Below the pieces are notes generated by a model that was not told the DNA's origin, did no database searches, and saw nothing but the letters and a program-made list of their open reading frames with translations. This document shows positions 9,779-18,920 of a DNA stretch of 64,000 bases, in pieces. Source of the stretch: Coprococcus_C hominis (GTDB lineage Bacteria; Bacillota; Clostridia; Lachnospirales; Lachnospiraceae). A program made the position numbers and the translations under genes. The first letter of the stretch is position 1; every line of letters begins with the position of its first letter. The stretch lies in the NCBI RefSeq assembly GCF_020687505.1, contig NZ_JAJEQT010000004.1; one strand, given 5' to 3'.

Positions 9779-9807
9779 ATTATATGGAGGATCTGCCCTT
9801 CCCACAA
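9779..9807 (-). promoter_or_regulatory. Internal promoter ahead of the binding-protein gene
   Basis: TATAAT (9779-9784) lies 17 nt from TTGTGG (9802-9807), reading leftward. The perfect -10 with a weak -35 is typical of an activator-dependent promoter. It is the natural target for the YesN-type regulator encoded at 13107-14699. It lies in a 169-bp gap that otherwise holds no supported gene. Confidence 0.55.
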
Positions 9808-9839
9808 TCGGACAAGTTTCGGATTTAGGGAGAGGATTT

Positions 9840-10748
9840 TCAGTTCTTTCTCTCCCTTGCGAAAATAACCACCGCAATTACAAGAATTGCGATTTCCCAG
9901 ATATAAGAAAAATAGCTGTAAAGAGAAAGCCCCGCTGACAGATTCAGAAGAAGCACCATGGACAGACTGCCCAAAACAGTGCCGCGCAGGTTTCCTTTTC
10001 CTTTTAGAAAGTTTATTCCGCCAAGACACGCTGCCGCAATTACCGGATACAGGTATCTTCTGCCAATACCGGCACTGCCGCCATTGGTGATGAACAAAAA
10101 GATCAATGCCACCTGTGCAAATACAATACCACTGATTCCACAGATAATCATGCGGCAGATATCAAAACGGATTCCGCTGTTTTTGACCGAGGTTTCATTT
10201 TCTCCCAGCATCCGTACGTATTTCCCATAATATGTATGTGTAAGCATTAACTGCAGGAACACATAAATTACAACTGCAATACCGGAAAAAATCATCCAGA
10301 ACATGCAGGAACCATAGTAATCCCTCGGGATCGGTGCCTGTATCGCATCTCCGAACACGGCAGCTATCCCCTGATAGATCTGCTGCAAAATGAAGGTCAG
10401 CAAAATAGGGTTTACACGGATTTTTCCGATCAGAAGTCCCTTTGCCATCCCGAACAGCATCTGTGCCAGTATCATAACCGTTAAGCTCACCCAGACCGGA
10501 AACCCTGCCCGCAGGCATAGTCCGCCCATGCACGTCGTCATTGCGATTTCCGCCATAAATGCGAAATCCAAAACACCGCTCAGCATCTCGAGCGAGAGTC
10601 CCATCGTCAACAGTACGATAATCACAAACTGATGCAGTACATAGTCTGCAGAAAGTCTGGGGAACAATACGATAGCAAGAACCAGGATCAAAACGATATT
10701 TCCGATTTCCATATGATATTTATCATAGAATGACCGCACAGTCTTCAA
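9840..10748 (-). CDS. Divergent RbsC-like permease homologue, probable partner of the dead ATPase
   Basis: This 302-residue polytopic membrane protein of the RbsC/BPD_transp_2 family is recognisable by the C-terminal pattern AACLGGINFLKGKGN followed by a helix, parallel to AACLGGVSIAGGEGK in the normal permease at 6202. The N-terminal signature GGMDLSVGG of working permeases is replaced by SGVLDFAFMA. It overlaps the upstream pseudo-ATPase gene by 4 bases (ATGA), so the two are translationally coupled. A role in sensing rather than import is inferred from the inactive partner and the adjacent two-component genes. It could also be a transporter that borrows the ATPase at 7148. Confidence 0.75.
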   Translation of the reverse strand: MKTVRSFYDKYHMEIGNIVLILVLAIVLFPRLSADYVLHQFVIIVLLTMGLSLEMLSGVLDFAFMAEIAMTTCMGGLCLRAGFPVWVSLTVMILAQMLFGMAKGLLIGKIRVNPILLTFILQQIYQGIAAVFGDAIQAPIPRDYYGSCMFWMIFSGIAVVIYVFLQLMLTHTYYGKYVRMLGENETSVKNSGIRFDICRMIICGISGIVFAQVALIFLFITNGGSAGIGRRYLYPVIAAACLGGINFLKGKGNLRGTVLGSLSMVLLLNLSAGLSLYSYFSYIWEIAILVIAVVIFARERKN

Positions 10749-12145
10749 GCTATCACCTCCAGCCGGTCCGCAACATCCACACAGACTTTACTCTCGTTTT
10801 CGAGCAGAAGGACGCTGCTTCCTCTTCCCACGATCTCCCGCAATTCCCGTTTCAGCCATGCGACTTCCCGGACGTTTAGATTTTGCAGCATGTTTTTCAG
10901 GATCAGCACACGCGGATGAAACAGCTTATAACGATAGATTCCTATTTTCCAGGCTTCTGTCTCAGGGTTCAGCAGCTCGATGTCCCGCCTGTCCAATCCC
11001 AGGAAATTGTCTTCCAATATATACTTTTGCTGCTTCTGATAAAACCCGAATGCTGAACATATGCGCGGATATGTCGGGAGAAGAATGTTTTCCTCGTTGG
11101 TCAGATTCTCGCAGATTTCCGTATGGTTTCCATACTCCATAAGCGCAATCCGGTGCTTCATAAGCTCCTGTATGTTTTTGTAGGCGATGATCTCGCCATC
11201 TAACTCAAACCGCGACTGCATGGCATTGGAACGAAGGATGTCCGACCAGACACCATCCACCTGTCCGGGGGTACCGAGTGCCGCAAGGATTTCCCCTGCC
11301 CGCATCGAAATCTGCGGCTGCCAGCTGCCATCCCGGAACGTCTCCCACACGAAAAAATCCACCGGCTTTCGCTGTGGTTTCCCGCTGGCATCGCGTACTT
11401 CCGGTATGGTAGTATCTGCCGCCTCCAGACCGCGTTTTAATATCTCGTCAATCATCCATGTATCTTCGCTTTGACAGATCTTTTTGTAGATGGTATGATG
11501 CCGGAACAAAATCACTTCATCAAAGAAAGGGTCCGTGAAATCTGCCCGGTTATCGATTGATATAACCGTAATACCGTCCTGCTTCAACCGGTTCACAAAC
11601 TGTCTCAGCTTCCGGCGTTCTTCTCCCGGAAAACACGACACAATCTCCCGCAAAACAAGAATACGCGCCCCCTGTGTGATGGCGCGTACCATCCCGATCA
11701 GAATACGGTCTCCGTTCTTCAGATGGCTGCTATGTTCATCTGCCGCATAAGGCAGATCGTATTTTTCAAGCAGTGCACGTCCCTGTATATGCAATGCCTT
11801 TTCATTCAACCGGATTTTACGCAGGCTGTTTCTTCGTAACAAAAAAAGATTCTCGCTGACATCGAGCGAATCCATGTACACCGTGTCTTTGGAGATCACA
11901 AAAATGCCGGCATCCTCAAAATCCCGTTTTCCTTCCGGCTTCCATGGTTGTCCATCCAAGTAAATCCGGCCTCTTGCGAGCGTTCCTTTCCCCTCGAAAA
12001 AGTCCGCCAGTATCTCCTTGCTGTTTTCCACGCCTGCAACTCCCATGCTGTACCCCCGGCAGATAATCAGGTTCAAATCTTCAATCTCATGCCTGCCCGG
12101 TCTGCTGATATTCACATGTTCCATCCGAATAATCTCATGTCTCAT
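10745..12145 (-). CDS. Catalytically dead RbsA-like tandem ABC ATPase homologue
   Basis: The 466-residue protein keeps the two-domain RbsA layout but none of the ATPase motifs. At the first Walker A it reads GVENSKEIL, and at the signature position LKNGDRILIG. The first Walker B (ILxxDEP) reads ILVLREI, and the H-loop reads SIDNR. In the second domain the P-loop reads LGTPGQVDGVW and Walker B reads VLILKNM. ATP hydrolysis is therefore very unlikely. The open frame is intact over 1.4 kb and coupled to both neighbours, so it is under selection rather than decaying. A signalling or scaffold role between the permease homologue and the kinase is inferred. Confidence 0.75.
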   Translation of the reverse strand: MRHEIIRMEHVNISRPGRHEIEDLNLIICRGYSMGVAGVENSKEILADFFEGKGTLARGRIYLDGQPWKPEGKRDFEDAGIFVISKDTVYMDSLDVSENLFLLRRNSLRKIRLNEKALHIQGRALLEKYDLPYAADEHSSHLKNGDRILIGMVRAITQGARILVLREIVSCFPGEERRKLRQFVNRLKQDGITVISIDNRADFTDPFFDEVILFRHHTIYKKICQSEDTWMIDEILKRGLEAADTTIPEVRDASGKPQRKPVDFFVWETFRDGSWQPQISMRAGEILAALGTPGQVDGVWSDILRSNAMQSRFELDGEIIAYKNIQELMKHRIALMEYGNHTEICENLTNEENILLPTYPRICSAFGFYQKQQKYILEDNFLGLDRRDIELLNPETEAWKIGIYRYKLFHPRVLILKNMLQNLNVREVAWLKRELREIVGRGSSVLLLENESKVCVDVADRLEVIA

Positions 12146-12181
12146 AATCCATGCCTGCTTTTTCTTTCCTGTTTTTCTAAA

Positions 12182-13078
12182 TCACAGATCGTTTCTGTCT
12201 ACTTTCTTAGGAAGCCAGATTTCTACATCTGTTCCGATTCCGGTCGTGCTGTAGAGGCGGAGACCATAGCGGTTTCCAAATGCGAGCTGGATCCGCTGGT
12301 TTACATTGCTCAATGCAATTCCGTTTCCACGCTTCTCGTTCCTGTCTGTTCCATGTGCATCCATCCCCGCTGTCTCTCCGTGCGTGCTTCCATCGTCGCC
12401 GCTCTCCCGGCGTTCCTCCGTCTGTTCCAGTGCCTGTCTCATGGAAACAAGGGTATCCCAGTCAATTCCTGTTCCGTTATCCGATATGACAACAACCAGT
12501 TCCTGATCTGTCGTATAAATCCGTATTATCACCTTTCCGTTTTCCGCCTTCGTCTCTAAGCCATGGAAGATTGCATTTTCCACAATCGGCTGCAGCGAAA
12601 GCTTGGGAATCAGATAATTCCCGACTTCTTCCCGGTCATCCTCCACATTGATTTCAAGGGCGAATTTATTTTCAAACCGGTAGCTCTGGATCAGGAAATA
12701 ATTCTCAATATTCCGAAGCTCATCGCGGATTGTCACAATGTTTTCTTTGTTGCTGATGCTATACCGGAAAAAAGCCGCCAGTGCCTTCGCCATACGGGCA
12801 ATGCTGTCACATTCATATAAAAGCGCCTCACTTCGTATACATTCCAGCGTGTTGTACAAAAAATGCGGATTGATCTGACTTTGCAAGGCGGCAATTTTCG
12901 CCTGCTTATTCTGCACCTTGACGGAATATTCCTCCCGCAGCTTCTGCTGCACACGCTGTTTCTCCCGATAGTCATCCTCCAGTTTTTTTATTTTCTTTGT
13001 TTGTATCCGATGCATCAAAAGGATTGTCCCTGCCCAGACAATCACCGCACCCACACATATCCAGATTATTTTTCCCAT
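12182..13078 (-). CDS. YesM/LytS-type sensor histidine kinase without a sensory domain
   Basis: This 298-residue kinase has a single N-terminal membrane helix (residues 4-22), a coiled coil (about 25-62) and the His_kinase domain with H72 in QINPHFLYN. A HATPase domain follows (VENAIFHG, ISDNGTGI and a G-rich lid with GNGIALSNV). There is no extracytoplasmic loop, dCache or HAMP domain, whereas classical YesM kinases have about 250 residues of sensor. Signal input must therefore come from a partner protein, and the adjacent permease homologue and dead ATPase are the obvious candidates. A Ser/Gly/Glu-rich, likely flexible insert of about 30 residues lies before the lid. Confidence 0.9.
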   Translation of the reverse strand: MGKIIWICVGAVIVWAGTILLMHRIQTKKIKKLEDDYREKQRVQQKLREEYSVKVQNKQAKIAALQSQINPHFLYNTLECIRSEALLYECDSIARMAKALAAFFRYSISNKENIVTIRDELRNIENYFLIQSYRFENKFALEINVEDDREEVGNYLIPKLSLQPIVENAIFHGLETKAENGKVIIRIYTTDQELVVVISDNGTGIDWDTLVSMRQALEQTEERRESGDDGSTHGETAGMDAHGTDRNEKRGNGIALSNVNQRIQLAFGNRYGLRLYSTTGIGTDVEIWLPKKVDRNDL

Positions 13079-13106
13079 GTTGTGCCCTCGCGTTTCACTG
13101 CGTCTG

Positions 13107-14699
13107 TCAATAGTACAGCTTCCGGTATTCTGCCGGCTTCACACCGACAACCTTCATAAACTGCTGACTGAAATATTTGGCATCCTTATACCCGACACTT
13201 TCGCCGATTTCATACACCGGAATCTTCGTGTCCCGGAGCATCTGCTTTGCTTTCTCCATCCGGATTCCAAGCAGGTAGTTCGAGAAGTTCTCACCGGTTT
13301 CTTTCTTAAACAATTCTGAGAAATAATTCGTATTGAAGCCGATGGTTGCGGCTACATCCTCCAGCGTGATCTTCTCTGTAAAATGCTCTTTCATATAGGC
13401 GATTGCCTCCAATACCGGCTTGCGTTCGCGGTTTTCCCGTTCACTACGGCTCTCTTTGATCAATTGCTGCACCTGACGGATCACATAGTCTCTCAAATCC
13501 GCAACTGTCGACAGATTCTCCAACACCTCCTGCTGCACATCCACATCAAATGTATCTGCTATTTCCAGAATGTCATAAGTACTGCGGAGCAGCCACAATC
13601 CCATTGCATAAAATTCGCTTGCAAAAAGTGCCTTATCGCTTGCCAGCCGGAAGCATTTGTGAATCTGGTACTGACAGGCATCCGGTTGCATTGTCTCAAC
13701 CGCTTTTGCGAATTCCTCATATTCATTCTGAAAGTCCTTTGGCGAAAATAGAGTGTGCGGCTCCTGGCAATATTCGATCCGTCTGCCGTTTCCCTTGAAG
13801 AGCCGGCTGGCAGCCGCCTCTTTGCTCATCTCAATCGCAGTACTGATCTGCTCGAAGCTCTCGACTTCACTACTCACCCCGACAGTAATCCTGTAATGCT
13901 GGAAGTTCTCCAGATAATCGCTCAGCTCATTGAAAAAATCCGTAATCCGGTTGTCGATATTCTCCTGCTCCGTCTGGAAATAATTTAACAGCACCTGCAC
14001 GGAATGATTCGACTGCACGGCCGCAATCAGATCGATGGTGCATGCCGAAAACGCATCCTCTGCCTTCTGCATGATCTTGCGGAGAACAAACTGCATCTGC
14101 TGTGTATTCTCTGCGACATCAATATCCCGGTCAAGCTTGAAGGTTAATCCCCGGAAGCACTTGTTCTCAAGCTGAAGTCCAAACTCCGTATTCGCGGCAT
14201 CAATATTTTCCTGCTTCTGGCTTAGTATCTGTCTGAGGAATTCTTTGTGGCGCAGATATTTACTATCCTCCAGTTTTTTCTCTATCTGATCTACCTGTTG
14301 CTGCTTATCCTCACGTTGTTCTTCTTCCGCGACAATCTTCTGCAGCTGCCTGTTCAGCTCATCCTCATCGATTGGCTTGAGCAGATAATCTTCCACGCCA
14401 TATTTCAACGCTTTTTGCGCATAGTCAAAGTATTTATATCCACTGACAACTATAAAATGGCATTTCACGCCCTGCTCGGATGCCTTCTGGATCATTTCCA
14501 GTCCTGTCAACACCGGCATCCGGATATCCGTGATCACGATATCTGGCGATTCGGACAGGATCTTCTCATACGCTGTCTGCCCATCTGTCACAAGTCCAAT
14601 ACAGGTCAGTCCCAGCCGATCCCACTGTATCAATCGTTTCACAAGCTGTCCCACTTTTACCTCATCATCTGCAATTAATACCTTTCGCATTCTGTTCAT
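13107..14699 (-). CDS. YesN-type response regulator (receiver plus AraC HTH)
   Basis: This 530-residue protein has an N-terminal receiver (ADDE acidic pocket, phosphoacceptor D58 in VITDIRMP, conserved K in LLKPID) and a central coiled-coil and GGDEF-like remnant typical of YesN proteins. Two AraC HTH motifs at the C-terminus end in GYKDAKYFSQQF and GVKPAEYR. ATG 14699 lies 5 nt after AGAGGTGA. As first gene of the leftward operon with its kinase next, it forms a complete two-component pair. Its likely target is the promoter at 9779-9807. Confidence 0.92.
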   Translation of the reverse strand: MNRMRKVLIADDEVKVGQLVKRLIQWDRLGLTCIGLVTDGQTAYEKILSESPDIVITDIRMPVLTGLEMIQKASEQGVKCHFIVVSGYKYFDYAQKALKYGVEDYLLKPIDEDELNRQLQKIVAEEEQREDKQQQVDQIEKKLEDSKYLRHKEFLRQILSQKQENIDAANTEFGLQLENKCFRGLTFKLDRDIDVAENTQQMQFVLRKIMQKAEDAFSACTIDLIAAVQSNHSVQVLLNYFQTEQENIDNRITDFFNELSDYLENFQHYRITVGVSSEVESFEQISTAIEMSKEAAASRLFKGNGRRIEYCQEPHTLFSPKDFQNEYEEFAKAVETMQPDACQYQIHKCFRLASDKALFASEFYAMGLWLLRSTYDILEIADTFDVDVQQEVLENLSTVADLRDYVIRQVQQLIKESRSERENRERKPVLEAIAYMKEHFTEKITLEDVAATIGFNTNYFSELFKKETGENFSNYLLGIRMEKAKQMLRDTKIPVYEIGESVGYKDAKYFSQQFMKVVGVKPAEYRKLYY

Positions 14700-14750
14700 G
14701 TTACTCACCTCTGTATGTACTATCTTGTACCAACTGCTTGTTATTCAAAA

Positions 14751-14779
14751 AGAGCCTGGTAGTTTTCCCCCCAGACTCT
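14751..14779 (-). terminator. Terminator between the large anchored protein gene and the yesN-type gene
   Basis: Leftward, AGAGTCTGG pairs with CCAGGCTCT (one G-T pair) around an 11-nt loop and is followed by TTTTTGAAT. It ends transcription of the 14790-17692 pair about 50 bases before the response-regulator start. Confidence 0.8.
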
Positions 14780-14789
14780 GTGTATTTCT

Positions 14790-17336
14790 TTACTGTACAC
14801 TAAACGTATACATCGTGTTACTCTGTAAACTCAGTGAATTCTCAAATGCTTTCCGTGTCACCTTCACTTCTGCACCAAGCACCGGATCGTAATACCGAAT
14901 ATGTGTCGAATTGTAGCTGATGACAAGCACATACCGCCCATCATCGATGCAGGCTGCAAACGGAATATCCCGATCCAGGAAATACAGCGCCGTCGACAAA
15001 CTGATACCGGAGATATTGATACCGACACCATTCGTGTAATCCTCAAATACCTTCTCAAAAGTACCACAGTTTATCGCATCTGTAAGCTCCAGTGTACCTC
15101 CCGCATACTGTGCACACATATACGCACAGGTAAGCAGCGACTGATTTGCATCCGGATTCGGTGTCTCCTTGATCTCATCTGCGACTGTATTATAGCTGTC
15201 CGCTGCCAGACAGCGATAGATCGTATTTCCGTTGCTGTCCACAACAAGTCCTGCCTCGTCATCGACCACCCGCGTGATTGCGCTTCCGGCAGTTTCGTAC
15301 TCGCCGATGTAGCCCGCATTGTCAAACACATAATACGCACCGTCACGTGTCTTCGTCTGCACCTGCATATCCTTGTAAGCCTCTGCTCTTCCGTATTTTG
15401 TCTTCCGGTAGCTTGCAGTATCCGACAGATAGAAATTCGATGGGAATACAATATCTAAGATATTCCATGCATAGCTGTCATATGTCGTATCCGTCGTGAT
15501 CATCTTATTATTTTCCTCTTTCTTGTAGGAAATATAATCCTGATCGATTTCTTCAAAGAACTGGTTCTGTTTGCGTGCACGCGTCAGATAAATGGTATCA
15601 TCCCCAACCGATGCATTCATGATATACACCCCATCCTTCGTGTAATCTTTCTTCTGTTCACCATTATCGCTCATGATAAACAACTCATACAATGGCAGGA
15701 TTGCCTGTCCATCGGAAGTCATAATTACGTCTGCACTATGCGCACAGCCATAGATCAGATCATTTTCCACAAATCCAAGTGCCAGCAGCAGATCACCAGT
15801 TGCACAGGTTTTCTCATACGTTTCACCTGTCTCAAAATTCTGTATCGTGATTGCTGTGACATTTTCATCCTCGGCAGCATTCGGATAAGCAACCAGCTTC
15901 CGGTTCGCAGACACAAGGTATTTGGCAGAAGGAATTCCCTCGACAATCGCAGTCTGCGTCATATCAGCAAGGGATACCTCATACAACGTTTCATCAAGCA
16001 GATAGTAGAATTTATTCGTCTGCGCGTTGTAATAGGTAAATCGTCCGGTCTCCTTCTTCATGATGTCATAGCTCTCATCACATTCCACGAAGAACAGCTC
16101 CTGTGTCGTCATGTCTTCCGCCGAATAATAATACAGCGACATACCGTTTTTGCCTTCATGTTCGCCACGATTCATATATCCGTACACAACAAAGTAGATA
16201 TTTCCATCCGCATCCATATCCGCAATATTGATATCCAGATTCGTGTTGAGTGTCCGGGCATCCGAGAAGCTGTCCTGCGGATAGCTGAATATATTCGTAA
16301 GCGAGCTGTCATTGTACTTGTACATCCAGAGTTGTCCAAGACGCACAAACGCTAAAATCCCATAGTCCTCAGATGTCACATATTCTGCTGGCTCATTTGT
16401 CACGCCCATGCTGATACTATTCCGGTCCTTGCTAATGTAACCACTGTCAAAAAAGCTTTCCTGATACCGGTCGAAAGCAAGCAGCTTCACCGTCTCCGAA
16501 CTCCGGTTATAGGTGACATTGTAGTATTCGTCGACCTGATAATAATGACTCTTCTTGTCATTCATGGATTCCACCACATAGGACATGTGAATCACAGCAT
16601 ATTCCTTGTCGATTTCCGTGATCGTCGGCGTCACGCCCGTCACAACCACAGGTGTCAGCCCGCCCCAAGTGATCTGCTCATAGGTTGCATTCAGATCGAC
16701 ATGTGCCAGACTTGACGTTGTTCCTGCCTTGTCCGTCTTCAGGTTATCAAATACAACATTGCCCTCGGACTCATTGACTTCCTTAATAAACGTCGTGTCA
16801 TGGAAGTTTGTTGCAAAATCCACGATTGCCTTGGCATGCTGTTCCGCCAGATTTACCACACGGTTATAGTATCGCACCTCCGTACCATCTGCCGCCGTAA
16901 TGATAAATACAAATACATACTCCCGGTTTTGCTGCATGTCCATCCGGAAATTCACATCATATTTCTTGCGTCCGTTCTCGACACTTCCAGAAACCGCGTC
17001 GCCACGTTCCACAAGGGAATCACCTGCAATACTTCGCAGCTCATAGGTAAATGTCTCGCCATATTTCGCCTCATTGTCCACAAGCACCGTCACACCATGA
17101 TTACTGTTTAGTGGCACAATCCCATCCCGCATCAGGCTCGTCGACATCGTCTGCGTATATCCACAGGTCCGGTTAATAACCTTACCCTCGAATTCAAGAT
17201 AGACATATGGAAGTGTCGGCTCGTCCAATTCGCTGGATACACGATCCAAGCCTCTGTTATTGAATTGATTTACCAGAAAGGCTGTGCCCACTGCAACCGC
17301 AATGAACACAAACGCCTTTATCAAAAACCGTTTCAT
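14790..17336 (-). CDS. Large membrane-anchored extracellular protein with C39-peptidase-like C-terminus
   Basis: This 848-residue protein has one N-terminal helix (residues 5-22) as signal anchor and the rest predicted outside. The middle part is beta-rich with repeated Tyr/Asp segments (for example DADGNIYFVVYGY), suggesting a propeller-like fold. The last 110 residues resemble the peptidase C39-like fold: SLLTCAYMCAQYAG would hold the Cys, and VLVISYNSTHIRYYDPVLG matches the strand-turn-DP motif. The usual catalytic His before that strand is not visible, so activity is doubtful. It is encoded two bases after the 117-residue gene, in the same operon. No function can be assigned. Confidence 0.75.
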   Translation of the reverse strand: MKRFLIKAFVFIAVAVGTAFLVNQFNNRGLDRVSSELDEPTLPYVYLEFEGKVINRTCGYTQTMSTSLMRDGIVPLNSNHGVTVLVDNEAKYGETFTYELRSIAGDSLVERGDAVSGSVENGRKKYDVNFRMDMQQNREYVFVFIITAADGTEVRYYNRVVNLAEQHAKAIVDFATNFHDTTFIKEVNESEGNVVFDNLKTDKAGTTSSLAHVDLNATYEQITWGGLTPVVVTGVTPTITEIDKEYAVIHMSYVVESMNDKKSHYYQVDEYYNVTYNRSSETVKLLAFDRYQESFFDSGYISKDRNSISMGVTNEPAEYVTSEDYGILAFVRLGQLWMYKYNDSSLTNIFSYPQDSFSDARTLNTNLDINIADMDADGNIYFVVYGYMNRGEHEGKNGMSLYYYSAEDMTTQELFFVECDESYDIMKKETGRFTYYNAQTNKFYYLLDETLYEVSLADMTQTAIVEGIPSAKYLVSANRKLVAYPNAAEDENVTAITIQNFETGETYEKTCATGDLLLALGFVENDLIYGCAHSADVIMTSDGQAILPLYELFIMSDNGEQKKDYTKDGVYIMNASVGDDTIYLTRARKQNQFFEEIDQDYISYKKEENNKMITTDTTYDSYAWNILDIVFPSNFYLSDTASYRKTKYGRAEAYKDMQVQTKTRDGAYYVFDNAGYIGEYETAGSAITRVVDDEAGLVVDSNGNTIYRCLAADSYNTVADEIKETPNPDANQSLLTCAYMCAQYAGGTLELTDAINCGTFEKVFEDYTNGVGINISGISLSTALYFLDRDIPFAACIDDGRYVLVISYNSTHIRYYDPVLGAEVKVTRKAFENSLSLQSNTMYTFSVQ

Positions 17337-17338
17337 AG

Positions 17339-17692
17339 TTAGAAATATTTTCTCCTTTTACGATATCTGCACCGACGAATATAAAATTCATGGCAGACCA
17401 TAATCTCAATCATATGAAGCAATGTTTCGTCCGCATCCTTATAGCAGATCTTCTCATAAATCTTCTTCGCAATTGAAAACATCGCTACCTTGTCTGGATA
17501 AACTGCAAACATAGGACTTCCTTCATATTCCAGCCGGTCGCAGGCATCCTCCACCATAACCAGTATCAGCTTTGCCCGCATCGGATACATCGCACGCAAA
17601 TATGCCCGGTCTTCCTCTAACTCCTGCTCATCCACAACCATGAGTTCCGGAGTGCGAAACTTATGCACATACATCTCATCGACTTCTTTCAT
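17339..17692 (-). CDS. Conserved small cytoplasmic protein of unknown function
   Basis: This 117-residue protein has no signal or membrane helix. It has a Glu-rich N-terminus, a segment MYPMRAKLILVMVEDACDRLEYEGSP, and a very basic end (RRCRYRKRRKYF), which may bind nucleic acid or the membrane. It starts the operon and its stop is two bases from the start of the 848-residue anchored protein gene, so the two are probably cotranslated. No known family was recognised. A local functional link with the large protein is the only clue. Confidence 0.65.
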   Translation of the reverse strand: MKEVDEMYVHKFRTPELMVVDEQELEEDRAYLRAMYPMRAKLILVMVEDACDRLEYEGSPMFAVYPDKVAMFSIAKKIYEKICYKDADETLLHMIEIMVCHEFYIRRCRYRKRRKYF

Positions 17693-17721
17693 GGAATCCT
17701 CTCACATAAAATGACATAAAT

Positions 17722-17748
17722 AGACAATCAGTTTTTGGCTGATTGTCT
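17722..17748. terminator. Bidirectional intrinsic terminator behind pfkA
   Basis: A perfect 10-bp stem (AGACAATCAG / CTGATTGTCT) has a 7-nt loop. The + strand tail is ATCTGTTTTTCTTATTTT and the leftward tail is ATTTATGTCATTTTATG. It separates pfkA from the 17692 operon. Confidence 0.75.
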
Positions 17749-17807
17749 ATCTGTTTTTCTTATTTTATGCTTTGAAATCCTGTTTTGTGCGTCCGAATCC
17801 GTATCTC

Positions 17808-18890
17808 CTACTCATCACCAAAGGAAATACCAAGACGCTTTGCATACTTGACAACACTATCGTCCGGGGATACATATTTGAGCTTTCCTGCAGACTCTTC
17901 CATCGGAATTGCTGTCACTTCATTGTTACGCATAACAACAAGCTTGCCGAAATCTTTATTCTTGATCAGCTCGACTGCCTCTGCGCCAAACAGGCTGGAA
18001 ATCACACGATCATATGAATCCGGGCTTCCGCCTCGCTGTGTATGTCCCGGAACTGTCACACGGATGTCCATACCGGAATATTCCTTGATCTTATCTGCAA
18101 CTTCATAAGCGACAGATGGATATTTCGCAGCTGCGGCTGCTACGGCTGCCTTACGCTCCTTCTTTGGAAGTGCTGCGACTTCTTTCGAGATTGCACCCTC
18201 TGCAACAGCAAGAATCGAGAATCCCTTGCCCTGCTTGGTTCTTCTGTCAAGCGCCTCACATACCTTGGCGATATCATATGGAATTTCCGGAATCAGGATG
18301 ATGTCTGCACCGGATGCGATACCCGCATGCAATGTAATCCAGCCTACCTTATGTCCCATAACTTCTACGATAAATACACGGTTGTGTGAGCATGCAGTTG
18401 TATGGATGCAGTCGATTGCCTGTGTTGCAACATCGACCGCACTCTGAAATCCGAATGTCATATCGGTGCCCCAGATATCATTGTCGATTGTCTTTGGAAG
18501 TCCAATCACATTCAGTCCTTCCTGAGACAGACGGTTTGCTGTCTTCTGGGAACCATTTCCACCGAGAACAACCAGTGCATCAAGCTTCAGTTTGTTGTAA
18601 TTTTTCTTCATTTCCTCAACTTTGTTGAGTCCTTCCGGTGTCGGCTCATCGATCAGCTTGAACGGCTGACGGGAACTGCCAAGGATCGTGCCACCCTTTG
18701 TCAGAATTCCAGAGAAATCTGACGGCTTCATCTTTACATAATTGCCATAAATCAATCCCTTGTAGCCTTCTAAAAAACCATATACTTCCACGTCTTCAAA
18801 CGTATTATACAGTCCCTTTGCCACACCACGCATCGTCGCATTTAAGGCCTGGCAGTCACCGCCACTTGTCAACATTCCGATTCTCTTCAT
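17808..18890 (-). CDS. pfkA: 6-phosphofructokinase, group III type
   Basis: This 360-residue enzyme phosphorylates fructose 6-phosphate to the 1,6-bisphosphate in glycolysis. The motifs seen are SGGDCQALNA, LGGNGSQKTA, the catalytic PKTIDND, EVMGHKVG and PGHTQRGG. At the two positions that separate donor use, it has Gly in GGNGS (ATP-like) and Lys in PKTIDND (shared with PPi enzymes). This is the combination known from ATP-dependent members of the mixed-substrate group. The usual Mg-binding Asp of GGDGS is Asn here. AAGGAGG fixes the start. Confidence 0.92.
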   Translation of the reverse strand: MKRIGMLTSGGDCQALNATMRGVAKGLYNTFEDVEVYGFLEGYKGLIYGNYVKMKPSDFSGILTKGGTILGSSRQPFKLIDEPTPEGLNKVEEMKKNYNKLKLDALVVLGGNGSQKTANRLSQEGLNVIGLPKTIDNDIWGTDMTFGFQSAVDVATQAIDCIHTTACSHNRVFIVEVMGHKVGWITLHAGIASGADIILIPEIPYDIAKVCEALDRRTKQGKGFSILAVAEGAISKEVAALPKKERKAAVAAAAAKYPSVAYEVADKIKEYSGMDIRVTVPGHTQRGGSPDSYDRVISSLFGAEAVELIKNKDFGKLVVMRNNEVTAIPMEESAGKLKYVSPDDSVVKYAKRLGISFGDE

Positions 18891-18920
18891 ACTGTAACCT
18901 CCTTAATTTATGTGTCTCCT

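Noticed and set aside
9673..9839. A possible extra short gene in the gap before the binding-protein gene
   Set aside because: The leftward open frame has no start with a ribosome site inside the gap and mostly overlaps the permease homologue; the gap is better read as promoter sequence.
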